Below are positions 1 through 9,495 of a stretch of DNA of 64,000 nucleotides, one piece after another; position 1 is the first letter of the stretch; each line of letters starts with the position of its first letter. The position numbers were made by a program, and so were the translations under genes. The notes beneath the pieces were generated by a model. That model saw only the letters and a program-made list of their open reading frames with translations, was not told the origin of the DNA and ran no database searches. This DNA is from Acetobacterium sp. KB-1 (GTDB taxonomy: Bacteria; Bacillota; Clostridia; Eubacteriales; Eubacteriaceae). The stretch covers positions 540,979 to 604,978 of the forward strand of contig NZ_CP030040.1 of the NCBI RefSeq assembly GCF_003260995.1, read 5' to 3'.

Positions 1-50
1 ATATAGTCAAATCCCAATTGATCCCAATTAATTGCTGCTTTTTTAGTCAT
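1..50 (-). CDS. ilvE: Branched-chain aminotransferase, N-terminal fragment
   Basis: Only the first 16 codons lie in the window, read on the minus strand from an ATG at 50 with an AGGAG site at 56-60. They encode MTKKAAINWDQLGFDY. This resembles the N-terminus of clostridial branched-chain amino-acid aminotransferases, a PLP enzyme that makes Leu, Ile and Val from their 2-oxo acids. The call rests on this short N-terminal signature alone; the catalytic part is outside the window. It follows the DUF445 gene in the same direction with a gap of 33 bp, so the two may be co-transcribed. Confidence 0.5.
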   Translation of the reverse strand, partial: MTKKAAINWDQLGFDY

Positions 51-83
51 TTTAACTCCTTTTTAAATATTTGTTCTGAGGCC

Positions 84-980
84 CTAAACAAAGGACATCA
101 CCAGTCCCATAATGCAGCCCAATAATCCACCCAACCAGACAATTGCGCTTAGTTCTTTGTGCATGATTTCCAGGATCATTTTTTCAAAAGTCAGGACATC
201 ATAGCCGTTTATCTGATCTTCGACCAGTTTTGATAAGTTTAGGGCATTAATTAGACTGCCAATGTTTTTTTCAATTAGCTGATGATAGCTCGATATAATC
301 CAGGTGACAAATTCCGGAATGCGGTCTTCATATTCGTTATAAAGATCACATAGTCGCTTGCCTAAAAGATTATTACCTTCTTTTTCAATGATATTACCCA
401 GGATGCCCTCTCCTTTTTCGACCACCATTCGTTCAATAATTTCAGACATTTTGACCTTGGCAGAACTGATCAAGTTTCCATTGATCAACATGGCAAACAT
501 TGAGCCCTGTAGATTGCTGACAATTTCAGTGACTGCTATTTCAGATAATAGCGGTCCCAACTCCATTTTTACCATTCGCTCGTAAGAAAAATCGACAATT
601 TTCGTGCTGACCTCAGTGATAATTTGCTCACCACGCTGATCGCCGGAAAACGAGTAAAACAGCTCCCGTAGGGTTTCTTCGCTGGTGCTTTTTTTAGCGA
701 TCAGTCCATTGACGGCATTAGCAATCTTATCATCCACTTCTTTGGACAATAAGCCGTTTTTTATCACGTTCTCATTTAGTAGGTTGTTGGCAACCACATT
801 CCCCAATGATTTGGCGATTCTAGGTTTTTCTTTGGGAATTAAACCCGGGGTAAAGGGTAAGGTCAGCCCGAAAACCTTGATGGCTTCTAATGGGCGAAAA
901 AGCATCCGTATGGCGATGCCGTTGGTAATCAGTCCGATAATGCCTCCCAGTATCGGTCCAATAAAAAATGATAAATTCAT
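84..980 (-). CDS. DUF445 family membrane protein
   Basis: 298 residues. The N-terminus has the DUF445 signature: a glycine-rich hydrophobic helix followed by ITNGIAIRMLFRP (about residues 15-29), and a second hydrophobic helix closes the protein (about 281-297). Between them is a long polar, helix-rich segment, as in the YheB/YqfA-like members of Bacilli and Clostridia. An AGGAGG site lies just upstream of the ATG at 980. The family is membrane-anchored, with no established biochemical role; a part in envelope or spore structure has been suggested for relatives. The gene is divergent from the OFA transporter gene at 1162. Confidence 0.8.
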   Translation of the reverse strand: MNLSFFIGPILGGIIGLITNGIAIRMLFRPLEAIKVFGLTLPFTPGLIPKEKPRIAKSLGNVVANNLLNENVIKNGLLSKEVDDKIANAVNGLIAKKSTSEETLRELFYSFSGDQRGEQIITEVSTKIVDFSYERMVKMELGPLLSEIAVTEIVSNLQGSMFAMLINGNLISSAKVKMSEIIERMVVEKGEGILGNIIEKEGNNLLGKRLCDLYNEYEDRIPEFVTWIISSYHQLIEKNIGSLINALNLSKLVEDQINGYDVLTFEKMILEIMHKELSAIVWLGGLLGCIMGLVMSFV

Positions 981-1061
981 GGTTTCCTCCTGTTGAAACT
1001 TCTGGTTAGTAGCTATTTGTATATTTTAATCTTTTTAAAACAAGCTGTCCAGTAGAATGAT

Positions 1062-1097
1062 AAAAACCAGTAATCGTTATAGCGATTACTGGTTTTT
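1062..1097. terminator. Perfect 15-bp inverted repeat between divergent genes
   Basis: Arms at 1062-1076 and 1083-1097 are perfect reverse complements (core CCAGTAATCG) with a 6-nt loop. The arms end in A5/T5, so the hairpin resembles a bidirectional intrinsic terminator. It lies between the starts of two divergent genes, upstream of both, where a terminator is not expected. It may instead be an operator or a leader hairpin. Confidence 0.5.
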
Positions 1098-1161
1098 ATT
1101 ATTGTGTTTACTTTAGCTAGCTGATACAATAAAGCAAGGAAATTTTAGGAAGAAGAGGAAA

Positions 1162-2415
1162 ATGATGAAAAATGAGAATTTAAAACGCTGGATTTATCTG
1201 GCGGTAGCGACCATTATGCTAATGTTTCTGGGATTACTGTATGCCTGGTCAATTTTTAGAGCACCACTGAACAAGGTCTTTGAAAGTTGGACAGTTACGG
1301 ACTTATCACTTAATTTCACCATTTCAATTATCTTTTTTTGTATTGGCGGTTTTGTTAGTGGTCAATTAACCCGATTCATTAAAAGCCAAACCATTGTGTT
1401 AATGGTAGCGGCGATGCTATTTATTGGTTTTTTTGGTGTTTCGAAAATTGATCCGACCCAACCGGGTCAAAGTTTAATCCTTTTGTATGTTTTTTATGGT
1501 GTGCTTTGCGGAACCGGCGTCGGTATGGGATACAATTCAATTATCAGTGCTGTAGTGCCCTGGTTTTCTGAGAAAGCCGGTTTAGCTTCAGGAATTTTAT
1601 TAATGGGTTTTGGTCTGGGGGGGCTGATTCTCGGTACTCTGATCAGCTCGTTAGTCGGGAGTGTTGGCGTATTGGAAACTTTCTTCTATCTGGCGATCAT
1701 GGGAGCGATAGTCATGGCTTTAGGATCGTTCTTTATTAAGAAACCTGAAATGGCTGCGAAAAAAGCGGCCACTGCTCAGGGTGAAGCAAGTCAGAAGAAA
1801 GAGTATTCGGCTGGGGAAATGTTAAAGACCGGCGTTTTCTGGACATACTTTTTCTGGGGAATCATGATTACCGCATCAGGATTGCTAATTATTGGCAGTG
1901 CGGCAACTATCGCGATGGCCTTTGGGGCGCCGGCCCAATTGGGTTTGCTGGTTTCTGTTTTTAATGGCGGCGGCCGGGTTGTCATAGGCAGCTTGTTTGA
2001 TAAAGTTGGCAGAGGGAAAGCTATGGCAACCAATACCATTCTCTTACTGGTTGCTGGTGTTTTTTTATTGTTTGGAGCAACAATGAATAACGTCATCTTC
2101 ATCTTCATCGGTCTTTTATCGGTGGGAGTCACCTATGGTGGTGTGCCCGCTTTATCCTCGGTTGTTATTAATTCAAGCTTTGGTTCAAAAAATTATCCCT
2201 TGAATTTTAGCTTGTCCAACTTTTTATTGGTACCAGCAGCAATTATTGGACCAATGATATCTAGCTATCTACTGCAAAGCTCAGGCGGTAGTTACAGTTC
2301 AACATTTATCGTCATTATTGGTTTCGCAGCCATCGCTTTGGTGTTGAATCATATTTTAGGGATTCAAAGTAAAAAACTGAACCAGGCTGCAATTATTGCA
2401 ATTGTCGAAAATTAA
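1162..2415 (+). CDS. OFA-family MFS transporter (oxalate/formate antiporter-like)
   Basis: 417 residues with 12 predicted membrane helices in two halves joined by a charged loop (about 197-215). The opening [13 protein letters not shown] (about 24-36) and the [13 protein letters not shown] segment (about 133-145) are typical of the OFA family of the major facilitator superfamily. Characterised relatives exchange oxalate and formate or move other small carboxylates; the substrate here cannot be read from sequence. The start is ATG 1162 or ATG 1165 (MM), with a GAGGAAA stretch just upstream. The gene appears monocistronic. Confidence 0.8.
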   Translation: MMKNENLKRWIYLAVATIMLMFLGLLYAWSIFRAPLNKVFESWTVTDLSLNFTISIIFFCIGGFVSGQLTRFIKSQTIVLMVAAMLFIGFFGVSKIDPTQPGQSLILLYVFYGVLCGTGVGMGYNSIISAVVPWFSEKAGLASGILLMGFGLGGLILGTLISSLVGSVGVLETFFYLAIMGAIVMALGSFFIKKPEMAAKKAATAQGEASQKKEYSAGEMLKTGVFWTYFFWGIMITASGLLIIGSAATIAMAFGAPAQLGLLVSVFNGGGRVVIGSLFDKVGRGKAMATNTILLLVAGVFLLFGATMNNVIFIFIGLLSVGVTYGGVPALSSVVINSSFGSKNYPLNFSLSNFLLVPAAIIGPMISSYLLQSSGGSYSSTFIVIIGFAAIALVLNHILGIQSKKLNQAAIIAIVEN

Positions 2416-2468
2416 GATGATTCAATAAATTTTGGGGGGCAATTAAAACCGAATTAAGAAAGTTTTGC

Positions 2469-2474
2469 TATAAT
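2469..2474 (+). promoter_or_regulatory. Extended -10 promoter element
   Basis: TATAAT at 2469-2474 is preceded by TGC, giving an extended -10. No clear -35 box is visible. It lies 50 bp ahead of the small winged-helix gene. Confidence 0.5.
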
Positions 2475-2523
2475 TTGTCAAAAGATAAGTAAATAAAGAT
2501 GAGTAAATTTGGAGGGCTATTTT

Positions 2524-2706
2524 ATGGAACTGAAGGATAAAATTTTAGCTTTTATGGAGCAGCATGGATCACCGATGACAGCGGGAGAAGTTGAAAAAGC
2601 CTTGAAAGTCGATCGAAAAGAAGTTGACAAAGCCTTTAAACTGCTAAAAAAAGAAGAAGCCATTGTATCCCCGGTGCGATGCAAATGGGAACCAGCCAAA
2701 AAATAA
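2524..2706 (+). CDS. Small winged-helix DNA-binding protein
   Basis: 60 residues from the ATG at 2524, which has GGAGGG at 2511-2516; an upstream in-frame TTG at 2509 is inside the spacer and is not used here. The sequence MELKDKILAFMEQHG then a helix-turn-helix (EKALKVDRKEVDKAFKLL) and a short wing (VRCKWEPAKK) match a minimal winged-helix fold seen in many small clostridial proteins. It probably binds DNA, but its targets are unknown. It has its own promoter and terminator. Confidence 0.7.
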   Translation: MELKDKILAFMEQHGSPMTAGEVEKALKVDRKEVDKAFKLLKKEEAIVSPVRCKWEPAKK

Positions 2707-2708
2707 CC

Positions 2709-2736
2709 GAAAGAAAGGGAAACCTTTCTTTTTTTT
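2709..2736 (+). terminator. Intrinsic terminator after winged-helix gene
   Basis: Hairpin AAAGAAAGG / CCTTTCTTT (2710-2718 and 2723-2731) with a GAAA loop, followed by a T run. Confidence 0.85.
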
Positions 2737-2839
2737 CGAGGTAATATGGCTTTTATGGGTTCTATTCGATATACTGTTAGTATGAAAAAAAATTGCTGGG
2801 GGAGAGCCTCCGGCACTAATAAAAGAAGGACTGGAAAAG

Positions 2840-3544
2840 ATGAAACATTTTATTGAATTTAAAGATGTCCATAAGCGCTATCATATGGGGGAAGTGACCA
2901 TCAATGCCGCCAATGGGATCGATTTTTTTATTGACGAAGGCGAATTTGCGGTGGTAGTAGGCCCCAGTGGGGCCGGAAAAACGACTGTCCTTAATATTTT
3001 GGGTGGGATGGATAACTGCGATGAGGGCCAGGTCATTGTCGGTGAAAAAGATGTGGCAACCTTGAATCGCCGGGAGCTGGCGGAATATCGACGTTATGAC
3101 ACTGGTTTTGTTTTTCAGTTTTATAATCTTATTCAAAATCTGACTGCCGTTGAAAATGTCGAGTTGGCGACCCAAATCTGTCATGATCCGATGGACGCAG
3201 AAACCGTATTAAAGAGTGTTGGATTGGAAGAACGGCTGGGAAACTTTCCATCACAGCTTTCCGGAGGCGAGCAGCAGCGAGTGGCTATTGCCAGAGCGTT
3301 GGCTAAGCGACCGAAGCTTCTGCTTTGTGACGAACCCACCGGAGCTTTGGATTATAATACGGGGAAAAATATTTTAAAACTACTCCAGGAAACCAGCCGC
3401 AAAGAAAATATGACAGTAATTCTGATCACCCACAATCAGGCCATTACTCCCATGGCCGACAAGGTCATTATTATGAAAAATGGTCAGGTTCAGAAAAGTT
3501 ATCTCAATGAGAAACCCTTATCGGTTGACGAGATTGAGTGGTAA
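2840..3544 (+). CDS. ABC transporter ATP-binding protein (LolD/MacB-like)
   Basis: 234 residues with Walker [10 protein letters not shown] (about 41-49), signature [15 protein letters not shown] (about 139-153), Walker [13 protein letters not shown] and the H-loop ITHN. The D-loop and the [19 protein letters not shown] region place it with the LolD/MacB/FtsE-type ATPases that work with FtsX-like permeases. No permease gene is adjacent. Instead its 3' end overlaps a kinase-like gene and a methyltransferase follows, so the partner permease is elsewhere or the ATPase has another role. Confidence 0.85.
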   Translation: MKHFIEFKDVHKRYHMGEVTINAANGIDFFIDEGEFAVVVGPSGAGKTTVLNILGGMDNCDEGQVIVGEKDVATLNRRELAEYRRYDTGFVFQFYNLIQNLTAVENVELATQICHDPMDAETVLKSVGLEERLGNFPSQLSGGEQQRVAIARALAKRPKLLLCDEPTGALDYNTGKNILKLLQETSRKENMTVILITHNQAITPMADKVIIMKNGQVQKSYLNEKPLSVDEIEW

Positions 3545-4256
3545 CCGTCTCGAAACGCTCAGGAGAACGCTTGCTCTTGATGGTTTTGTGCTGATAAAGA
3601 CTCTGGGGCAGGGACGGTTTGGTAGCTGCTATCTGATGTCCCGAGATACAAAGCACTATGTTTTAAAAATCTTTAATCCCAATGATGTCAAGCGCCGTAA
3701 AGAAAAACTGGCCCGAGAAAGCAAATTTCTGAAAAAAATTGACCATCCGGCTATTCCCAAATTGAATCAACTTCTTGATCGGGATGGTTTCTATGGACTG
3801 GTGATGGAAAAAATGCCAGGACAGTCACTCGAAGACCTATTAGAGTGGGATTACATTTTTAACAAAAAAGAAATTACAGCGATCATGGAGCAATTAATTG
3901 CTGTGATGGATTATCTGTCGGGGCTGCATATCACTCATCGGGACATCAAAACCGATAATCTTTTATGGACTGGTGATCTGCTGTCACTCATTGATTTTGG
4001 CTCGGCCAGTTGTGATCCCAAATTTCGCCGCCGCTTTAATCCTGATTTCTGGGGAATCGGTGATGTTTTTCTGCGGTTGGCATCAAACTGTGACGAAATG
4101 AGCGTCGGAGCTAGTGGCTTTTCCATTTCCCAGTTAAATTTAGACAAAGAACAACAACGTGTCATCAAACGTTTGCTCTGCATTGAAAAGCCCTATCAGG
4201 ATTTTCAGGTGTTAAAGGAAGATTTTGGGCGTGTCTGGATAAATAAAGGAGAGTGA
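3480..4256 (+). CDS. Hanks-type Ser/Thr protein kinase, short form
   Basis: Up to 258 residues. Visible kinase elements: a glycine-rich loop LGQGRFGSCYLM, the ATP-binding lysine in YVLKIF, the catalytic loop HRDIKTDN and the metal-binding DFGSA. It ends soon after the F-helix region and has no PASTA repeats or membrane segment, so it is a minimal soluble kinase, unlike the PrkC/PknB housekeeping type. The start is uncertain: ATG 3480 and ATG 3507 both lie inside the ABC gene, TTG 3534 overlaps it by a few bases, and none has a good ribosome-binding site. Overlap with the ATPase gene implies translational coupling. Confidence 0.75.
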   Translation: MVRFRKVISMRNPYRLTRLSGNRLETLRRTLALDGFVLIKTLGQGRFGSCYLMSRDTKHYVLKIFNPNDVKRRKEKLARESKFLKKIDHPAIPKLNQLLDRDGFYGLVMEKMPGQSLEDLLEWDYIFNKKEITAIMEQLIAVMDYLSGLHITHRDIKTDNLLWTGDLLSLIDFGSASCDPKFRRRFNPDFWGIGDVFLRLASNCDEMSVGASGFSISQLNLDKEQQRVIKRLLCIEKPYQDFQVLKEDFGRVWINKGE

Positions 4257-4262
4257 TACAGG

Positions 4263-5066
4263 ATGCATTTAAAGTTAGAATACTTTGAGGAACTCTGGTT
4301 ATCCGATAACCAGAAAAAAGAGCCATCGGTGGAATTGTGGGACATTCGGGCAGAAGAATACAACCTTTCGTTATCGACCGAGGAGGCTCAGTTAAATCGA
4401 AAAAAGAAGGTTCAGACATTGATTGATAAGGGTATTATCAATAGTGAATCAACGGTATTGGATATTGGCTGTGGATCAGGACATTTGGCGGTTGAACTAG
4501 CGAAAAAGACAAAAAAAGTAGTTGGTCTGGATTTCTCTGAAAATATGCTACACTTTGCCAACGAAAATGCCACCGCTGCAGGCCTGAAAAACACGGAATT
4601 TGTTCATTCGGATTGGGATAGCTTTCAATGCATGAAACCCTTTGATCTGGTTGTAGCGAGTATGTCCCCGGCCATTCATGGGCCGGCTCATCTTTATAAA
4701 CTGATGGATTGCTCCCGAGGCTATTGCTATTTGTCCGCATTTGTGGAACGACACAGCAACCTGAAAGAAAAACTATACACGTTAGCCGATCAAAACTATC
4801 TTCGTCAGTTTAATAAGCTGAACTATATTTTTAACATTTTATGGACGAAGGGCATTTTTCCGGAACTGACTTACGAAACTGGCATTCATAAACGGTTCTT
4901 TTCTTTAGAAAAAGCCAAGGAGATTTATACGCGAGAACTGTCAGTGTTGGAAAGCCCGGAGCAAATCAGCCGGATCCATCAATACCTGGAGAAAATCGCT
5001 GAAAAGGATATGATTACGGAATCCTTGCAGCAACGAAAAGGCGTCCTAATCTGGAAAAAATTCTGA
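4263..5066 (+). CDS. Class I SAM-dependent methyltransferase
   Basis: 267 residues. Motif I is LDIGCGSGHLAVELAKK (about 63-79), followed by the acidic ribose-binding residue in VVGLDFSENML and a post-I segment FDLVVASMSPAIHG. This is a Rossmann-fold methyltransferase; the substrate is not evident. AGGAGAG lies just upstream of the ATG, and only 6 bp separate it from the kinase gene, so it is the third gene of the ABC-kinase-methyltransferase run. The ASMSPAIHG element resembles small-molecule methyltransferases of anaerobes. Confidence 0.75.
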   Translation: MHLKLEYFEELWLSDNQKKEPSVELWDIRAEEYNLSLSTEEAQLNRKKKVQTLIDKGIINSESTVLDIGCGSGHLAVELAKKTKKVVGLDFSENMLHFANENATAAGLKNTEFVHSDWDSFQCMKPFDLVVASMSPAIHGPAHLYKLMDCSRGYCYLSAFVERHSNLKEKLYTLADQNYLRQFNKLNYIFNILWTKGIFPELTYETGIHKRFFSLEKAKEIYTRELSVLESPEQISRIHQYLEKIAEKDMITESLQQRKGVLIWKKF

Positions 5067-5067
5067 A

Positions 5068-5111
5068 TAAAAAAATGCCCGCCATGCTTATTTGTAGAAT
5101 GACGGACATTT
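5068..5111 (-). terminator. Terminator of the nhaC gene
   Basis: Arms 5073-5085 and 5099-5111 pair best on the minus strand, where mismatches become G-U pairs, and a T run follows in that direction. This fits termination of the nhaC transcript. Confidence 0.7.
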
Positions 5112-5124
5112 GAAGTTACCAGGA

Positions 5125-6687
5125 TTAATCTGGGGTAGAATAATTCAGTCGATTGATTCTGGATTTGGAAATACGATGGAATACTATTAGCGACACAATC
5201 AGAAGGCCAATCGAAGTTATCCAGGTTAATATAAGATTTCCGTAAGTTAAACCGGCAACCAGATAACCAACAAAGCTGCAAGCGGCCACCACGATAGCAT
5301 AAAGCATCTGAGTTGATACGTGCTGAATATGGTCACAACCAGCCCCCGTTGAAGATAAAATGGTGGTATCCGAAATGGGCGAACAATGGTCGCCAAATAC
5401 TGAGCCGGCAAGAGTTGCCGACAAGGTTACGACCATCAATTCCGGTGAGGTATATTGAGAAATCATAACCACGATAGGTATAAAGATACCGAAGGTGCCC
5501 CAGGCGGTGCCAATGGAAAAGGACAGCAATGCTGACACCAGAAAAATCATGGCCGGGATCAACCCCACCGGGATATTGCTTGCTTTGACCAGTTCCCCAA
5601 TAAAGAGGCCGGTTCCCAGCAGATCCTGACACAGAGCACCGATAGTCCAGGCCAAAGTCAGAATGATATAGGCGGGTACCATGGTTTTAATCCCTTCACC
5701 GATACCACCCATAAAGGTTTTAAAATCGATAAGTTTGCGGGGAATAAAGAGTAAGAAGGTCACCACTAGCGCCCAAAAAGCGCCCATTACCAGTGCGGCA
5801 GAAGCATCACAATTGCCAAAGGCGGCGGACAATGTTAAACCTTCGCCGGACCAGTAGCCACCGTTCTGAAGCATCGATAGAACTGAAAAGATTATCAGGG
5901 CGCCAATCGGAATAATCAGGTCCCAGATCGTACCCTTACCATCCATTAGAACTTTTTCTTCCAGCTCAGTATCCAGAGCTCCCAGGTCTCCGGTTTCAAG
6001 CGCCTGCTTTTCAACTCGGGCCATCGGTCCGAAATCCAGGTTGGTTATCGAAAGAATGATGACCATCAAAATACTTAAAAGAGCATAGAGATTATAAGGA
6101 ATCGTCGACATAAAAGCGCTCAGTTCATTCTGAAAGGCCCCAGTTTCATAAAGAGTCGATCCGACCGCCGCTGCCCAACTAGAAATCGGAGCAATGATAC
6201 AAATTGGAGCCGCAGTGGAATCGATGATATAAGCGAGTTTGGCCCGAGGAATCTGATATTTATCGGTGACCGGCTTCATTACGGTACCTACAGTTAGACA
6301 ATTAAAGTAATCATCGACAAATATAATGACCCCTAAGGCACTGGTGGCCAGCTGGGCACTGCGTCTCGATTTAAGCTTAGTTGTAGCCCAATTGCCATAG
6401 GCTCTTGATCCTCCGGCGATGGTCACCACATAAACCAGGGCGCCCAGCAGCCCCAAAAATAGGATAATGTTGAATTTACCTGGATCACCCACGGTTTCGG
6501 CCATTAAACCAAAGGCAACCGTTCCCATTTCAACAAGACCCCCACCACTACTGACAACATAGATCAGAGTTCCAGATAAGATTCCGATAAGCAGAGCAGA
6601 GATGACTTCTTTAGTAATCAACGCCAGGACAATGGCAATGATTGGAGGAATGATGGATAAAATGCCCACATCTACTGTTTCTAACAA
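5125..6687 (-). CDS. nhaC: Na+/H+ antiporter, NhaC family
   Basis: 520 residues with about a dozen membrane helices. The conserved GTAWGTFGIFIPI segment and SVFGDHCSPISDTTILSSTGAG are hallmarks of the NhaC/YheL group, with HIQHVSTQ following. The protein should exchange Na+ for H+ at the membrane; some relatives carry amino-acid-type substrates instead. The start is TTG at 6687, chosen because AAGGAGA sits six bases upstream and no in-frame ATG has a site. It is monocistronic. No T-box precedes it, although T-boxes control some NhaC paralogues in Firmicutes. Confidence 0.85.
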   Translation of the reverse strand: MLETVDVGILSIIPPIIAIVLALITKEVISALLIGILSGTLIYVVSSGGGLVEMGTVAFGLMAETVGDPGKFNIILFLGLLGALVYVVTIAGGSRAYGNWATTKLKSRRSAQLATSALGVIIFVDDYFNCLTVGTVMKPVTDKYQIPRAKLAYIIDSTAAPICIIAPISSWAAAVGSTLYETGAFQNELSAFMSTIPYNLYALLSILMVIILSITNLDFGPMARVEKQALETGDLGALDTELEEKVLMDGKGTIWDLIIPIGALIIFSVLSMLQNGGYWSGEGLTLSAAFGNCDASAALVMGAFWALVVTFLLFIPRKLIDFKTFMGGIGEGIKTMVPAYIILTLAWTIGALCQDLLGTGLFIGELVKASNIPVGLIPAMIFLVSALLSFSIGTAWGTFGIFIPIVVMISQYTSPELMVVTLSATLAGSVFGDHCSPISDTTILSSTGAGCDHIQHVSTQMLYAIVVAACSFVGYLVAGLTYGNLILTWITSIGLLIVSLIVFHRISKSRINRLNYSTPD

Positions 6688-6969
6688 TTCGTTTCTCCTT
6701 TCACGAATAAGAATTCGTTTTTTGCGTTATTCATTGAACACAAGGCCCATTTAATTCCGCAAAAGTTCGATATAAAATTACAAACATTGTGTAGTCTATC
6801 ACAATTGGTATTGTTTATCAAATGCACTTTTCTGAATGATGTTCAGAATTAAATTGAGGCAATGAATATTTATTCTGATGCGGGGACTATACAAGCCAGT
6901 AAGAATCATGTAAGATTAGGTGTGCTAAAATTAGACTAACGTTTAAAAATTATAAATATGAGGAAATGA

Positions 6970-8817
6970 ATGAATAATTATATTGAAAAAAATATTTTAC
7001 CCTTGGTAACAAAACCGATCACTTATCTTGGCAATGAGGTGAATTCTGTCCATAAGACCCCAGATCAAGAGATGATTCGCTTTGCTTTTGCCTTCCCAGA
7101 TACCTATGAGGTGGGAATGTCCCATTTAGGCATGAAAATTCTTTATGGATTACTTAACGAAGAAAAGGACATCTGGTGTGAACGGGTATTTGCACCCTGG
7201 GTGGATATGGAAGAACAATTGCGGCTACATGATCTGCCCTTATATGGGTTGGAATCGATGATGCCTTTAAACGAATACGATTTTGTGGGATTTACCCTTC
7301 AATATGAAATGAGCTTCAGTAATATTTTAAATATGCTTGAATTGGGGAAGATCACCATGAGAAGCACCCAGCGAAAAGAAGATGAACCCTTTGTGATCGC
7401 GGGAGGTCCCTGTGCCTATAATCCCGAACCGCTGTCAGACTTTATTGACATTTTTGTCATCGGTGAGGGAGAAGAGGTGATCTTAAGAATTATGGCTGCT
7501 CACCGTGAGTGGAAAAAAGTCGGCGGCAACCGTCAGGACTTTTTAAAAATGGCAGCGGCGATTGAAGGGGTTTATGTCCCGGCTTTTTATGCGGTCAGCT
7601 ATGATGAAATGTCTGGGGTGATTACTGCCTTCACCCCCATTGCAGAAGAAGTGCCAGCGACGATCCGCAAACAATTTATCGAAGACCTGGATCAAGCTTA
7701 CTTCCCGGATAAAATTGTGGTTTCCTATACGGAAACCGTTCATGATCGCATCAGTTACGAAATTTTCAGAGGTTGTGGACGGGGTTGCCGCTTTTGCCAG
7801 GCTGGGATGATCTATCGTCCCACCCGTGAGAAAACCGTACCAACGATCCAATCAAAAATTAAAGCTCTAATCGCATCTACTGGCTACGATGAAGCTTCGT
7901 TGTCATCTCTTAGCACGGGTGATTACAGTGAAATTGAAACCTTGATTAAAAACCTGGTCTGTGATGCTGAAGTTGGTAAGGTTAGTATTACCCTGCCATC
8001 TCTACGCATTGATTCCTTAAGCATTGAGATGCTGGAAGAGATTCAAAAAGTCAGGAAAGCCGGATTGACTCTGGCACCGGAAGCTGGTACGCAGCGGATG
8101 CGCGACGTTATCAATAAGGGCGTGACCGAAGAAAACCTGATGGATACGGTTAGAACTGCCTTTGAGAAGGGGTGGGGACATGTCAAACTCTACTTTATGA
8201 TTGGTTTGCCGGGAGAAACCCTTGCCGATATCAAAGGCATTGCCGATCTGGGACAAAAAGTCGTGAATGAGTACTATAAAATTGATCGTGAGTCCCGGAA
8301 TAAAAGTGTGAAGGTTGTTCTCAGCGCTTCTTCTTTTGTACCGAAACCATTCACGCCTTTCCAGTGGATGGGACAGAATACCCCGGAAGAATTTATGAAC
8401 AAGCAGCGTCATTTAAAAGCCAGCATTAAAGAACGAAAGATTTCCTACAGCTGGCACGATAGTGGGGTTAGCTTTCTGGAAGCTGTTTTTGCCCGGGGTG
8501 ACCGTCGATTGGGTCTGGTGCTGGAAAAAGCCCATCAAAAAGGCTGCCGGTTTGATGGCTGGGGAGAATACTTTGATCTGGAAAAGTGGACCGAAGCCTT
8601 TGCTGAAGCAGGAATTGATCCGAATTTCTATGCCTTGCGAAATCGAGACTTTGACGAAATCCTACCATGGGATTTTATTGATACAGGGGTCACTAAGAAA
8701 TTTTTAAAAGCCGAGGCACAAAAAGCGGAAGCTGCGTTAACGACGCCCTTCTGCCCCGAAAGCTGCTCGAATTGTGGAATTATGGAGTTCAAGAAAGGAT
8801 GGAAATGCAATGGTTAA
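6970..8817 (+). CDS. TIGR03960-type B12-binding-like radical SAM protein
   Basis: 615 residues. An N-terminal cobalamin-binding-like region (about 20-200) precedes the radical SAM core with the Cx3Cx2C motif in FRGCGRGCRFCQAG (about 263-276), and a C-terminal Cys-rich tail CPESCSNCGI. This is the large member of the TIGR03960/TIGR03936 pair conserved in Clostridia. The reaction has not been established to my knowledge; the usual genomic link to rplU/rpmA and RNase G suggests RNA or ribosome modification (inference). ATG start with a GAGGA site 10 bp upstream. Confidence 0.88.
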   Translation: MNNYIEKNILPLVTKPITYLGNEVNSVHKTPDQEMIRFAFAFPDTYEVGMSHLGMKILYGLLNEEKDIWCERVFAPWVDMEEQLRLHDLPLYGLESMMPLNEYDFVGFTLQYEMSFSNILNMLELGKITMRSTQRKEDEPFVIAGGPCAYNPEPLSDFIDIFVIGEGEEVILRIMAAHREWKKVGGNRQDFLKMAAAIEGVYVPAFYAVSYDEMSGVITAFTPIAEEVPATIRKQFIEDLDQAYFPDKIVVSYTETVHDRISYEIFRGCGRGCRFCQAGMIYRPTREKTVPTIQSKIKALIASTGYDEASLSSLSTGDYSEIETLIKNLVCDAEVGKVSITLPSLRIDSLSIEMLEEIQKVRKAGLTLAPEAGTQRMRDVINKGVTEENLMDTVRTAFEKGWGHVKLYFMIGLPGETLADIKGIADLGQKVVNEYYKIDRESRNKSVKVVLSASSFVPKPFTPFQWMGQNTPEEFMNKQRHLKASIKERKISYSWHDSGVSFLEAVFARGDRRLGLVLEKAHQKGCRFDGWGEYFDLEKWTEAFAEAGIDPNFYALRNRDFDEILPWDFIDTGVTKKFLKAEAQKAEAALTTPFCPESCSNCGIMEFKKGWKCNG

Positions 8818-9493
8818 AATTCAATATCAATTTAAGCGAACTACACCCCTGCGTTTTTTATCCCATTTAGATCAGCAGCGCCTGTTTCAACGGGCTTTTC
8901 GTCGGGCCAATATTCCTGTTGAATACTCCCAGGGATTCAATCCTCATCCTAAAATGTCATTCGCACTGGCTATGTCCGTGGGCTTGACAAGTGATGGTGA
9001 GTTTGGTGAAGTGATGGTATCAAAGAACATTGATGTAGAAACATTTATCAGCCGCATGAACCAGGTTTTGCCCAATGGCCTGGAAATCATCACTGCAAAA
9101 ATCTGCGACGAAGGGGTCAGATCCCTGTCGGCATCGCTTTGTAAAAGCATCTATCGGATTCGCATCAAAGTCGTGCCTGAAACTGATTTAAGAGAATTGT
9201 CTGAATCCATCCGTTCTTATCTTGAACGGTCTCAGATTTTTATGCAAAAAAGAAATAAAAAAGGGAAGTTTGTTGATAAAGATATACGACCATTTATCGA
9301 ATCGATCGCAGTTTTTGCTGATTCTGAAAAAGACAAGGTGAATGTCAAGATGACCTTGATTTATATCGAGCAACAAAGTGTTAAGCCAGAACATGTTCTA
9401 GAGAGTGTAAATAATCAAAATAGCACGGTCTTTCTAATTGATCCCACGATCGAGGTTCATCGTGAAGAACTCATAATTAAAGCTGATGCTTAA
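8810..9493 (+). CDS. TIGR03936 / DUF2344 radical-SAM-associated protein
   Basis: 227 residues from ATG 8810, which overlaps the preceding gene by 8 bp and has AAAGGA upstream; a longer frame from 8774 lacks a good site. The start MVKIQYQFKRTTPLRFLSHLDQ... and the SQGFNPHPKMSFALAMSVGL segment are diagnostic of the family. It is always paired with TIGR03960 proteins, sometimes fused to them, and probably forms a functional unit. In many relatives rng and rplU follow directly; here a 780-bp non-coding stretch and ndk intervene. Confidence 0.88.
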   Translation: MVKIQYQFKRTTPLRFLSHLDQQRLFQRAFRRANIPVEYSQGFNPHPKMSFALAMSVGLTSDGEFGEVMVSKNIDVETFISRMNQVLPNGLEIITAKICDEGVRSLSASLCKSIYRIRIKVVPETDLRELSESIRSYLERSQIFMQKRNKKGKFVDKDIRPFIESIAVFADSEKDKVNVKMTLIYIEQQSVKPEHVLESVNNQNSTVFLIDPTIEVHREELIIKADA

Positions 9494-9495
9494 GG

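Noticed and set aside
3480-3544. Fusion of the ABC ATPase and kinase genes
   Set aside because: The two are in different frames and the ATPase has its own stop at 3544; overlap, not fusion.
6688-6969. T-box upstream of nhaC
   Set aside because: Tyrosine T-boxes control some NhaC paralogues, but no GGTGG-ACCGCG core is present here.
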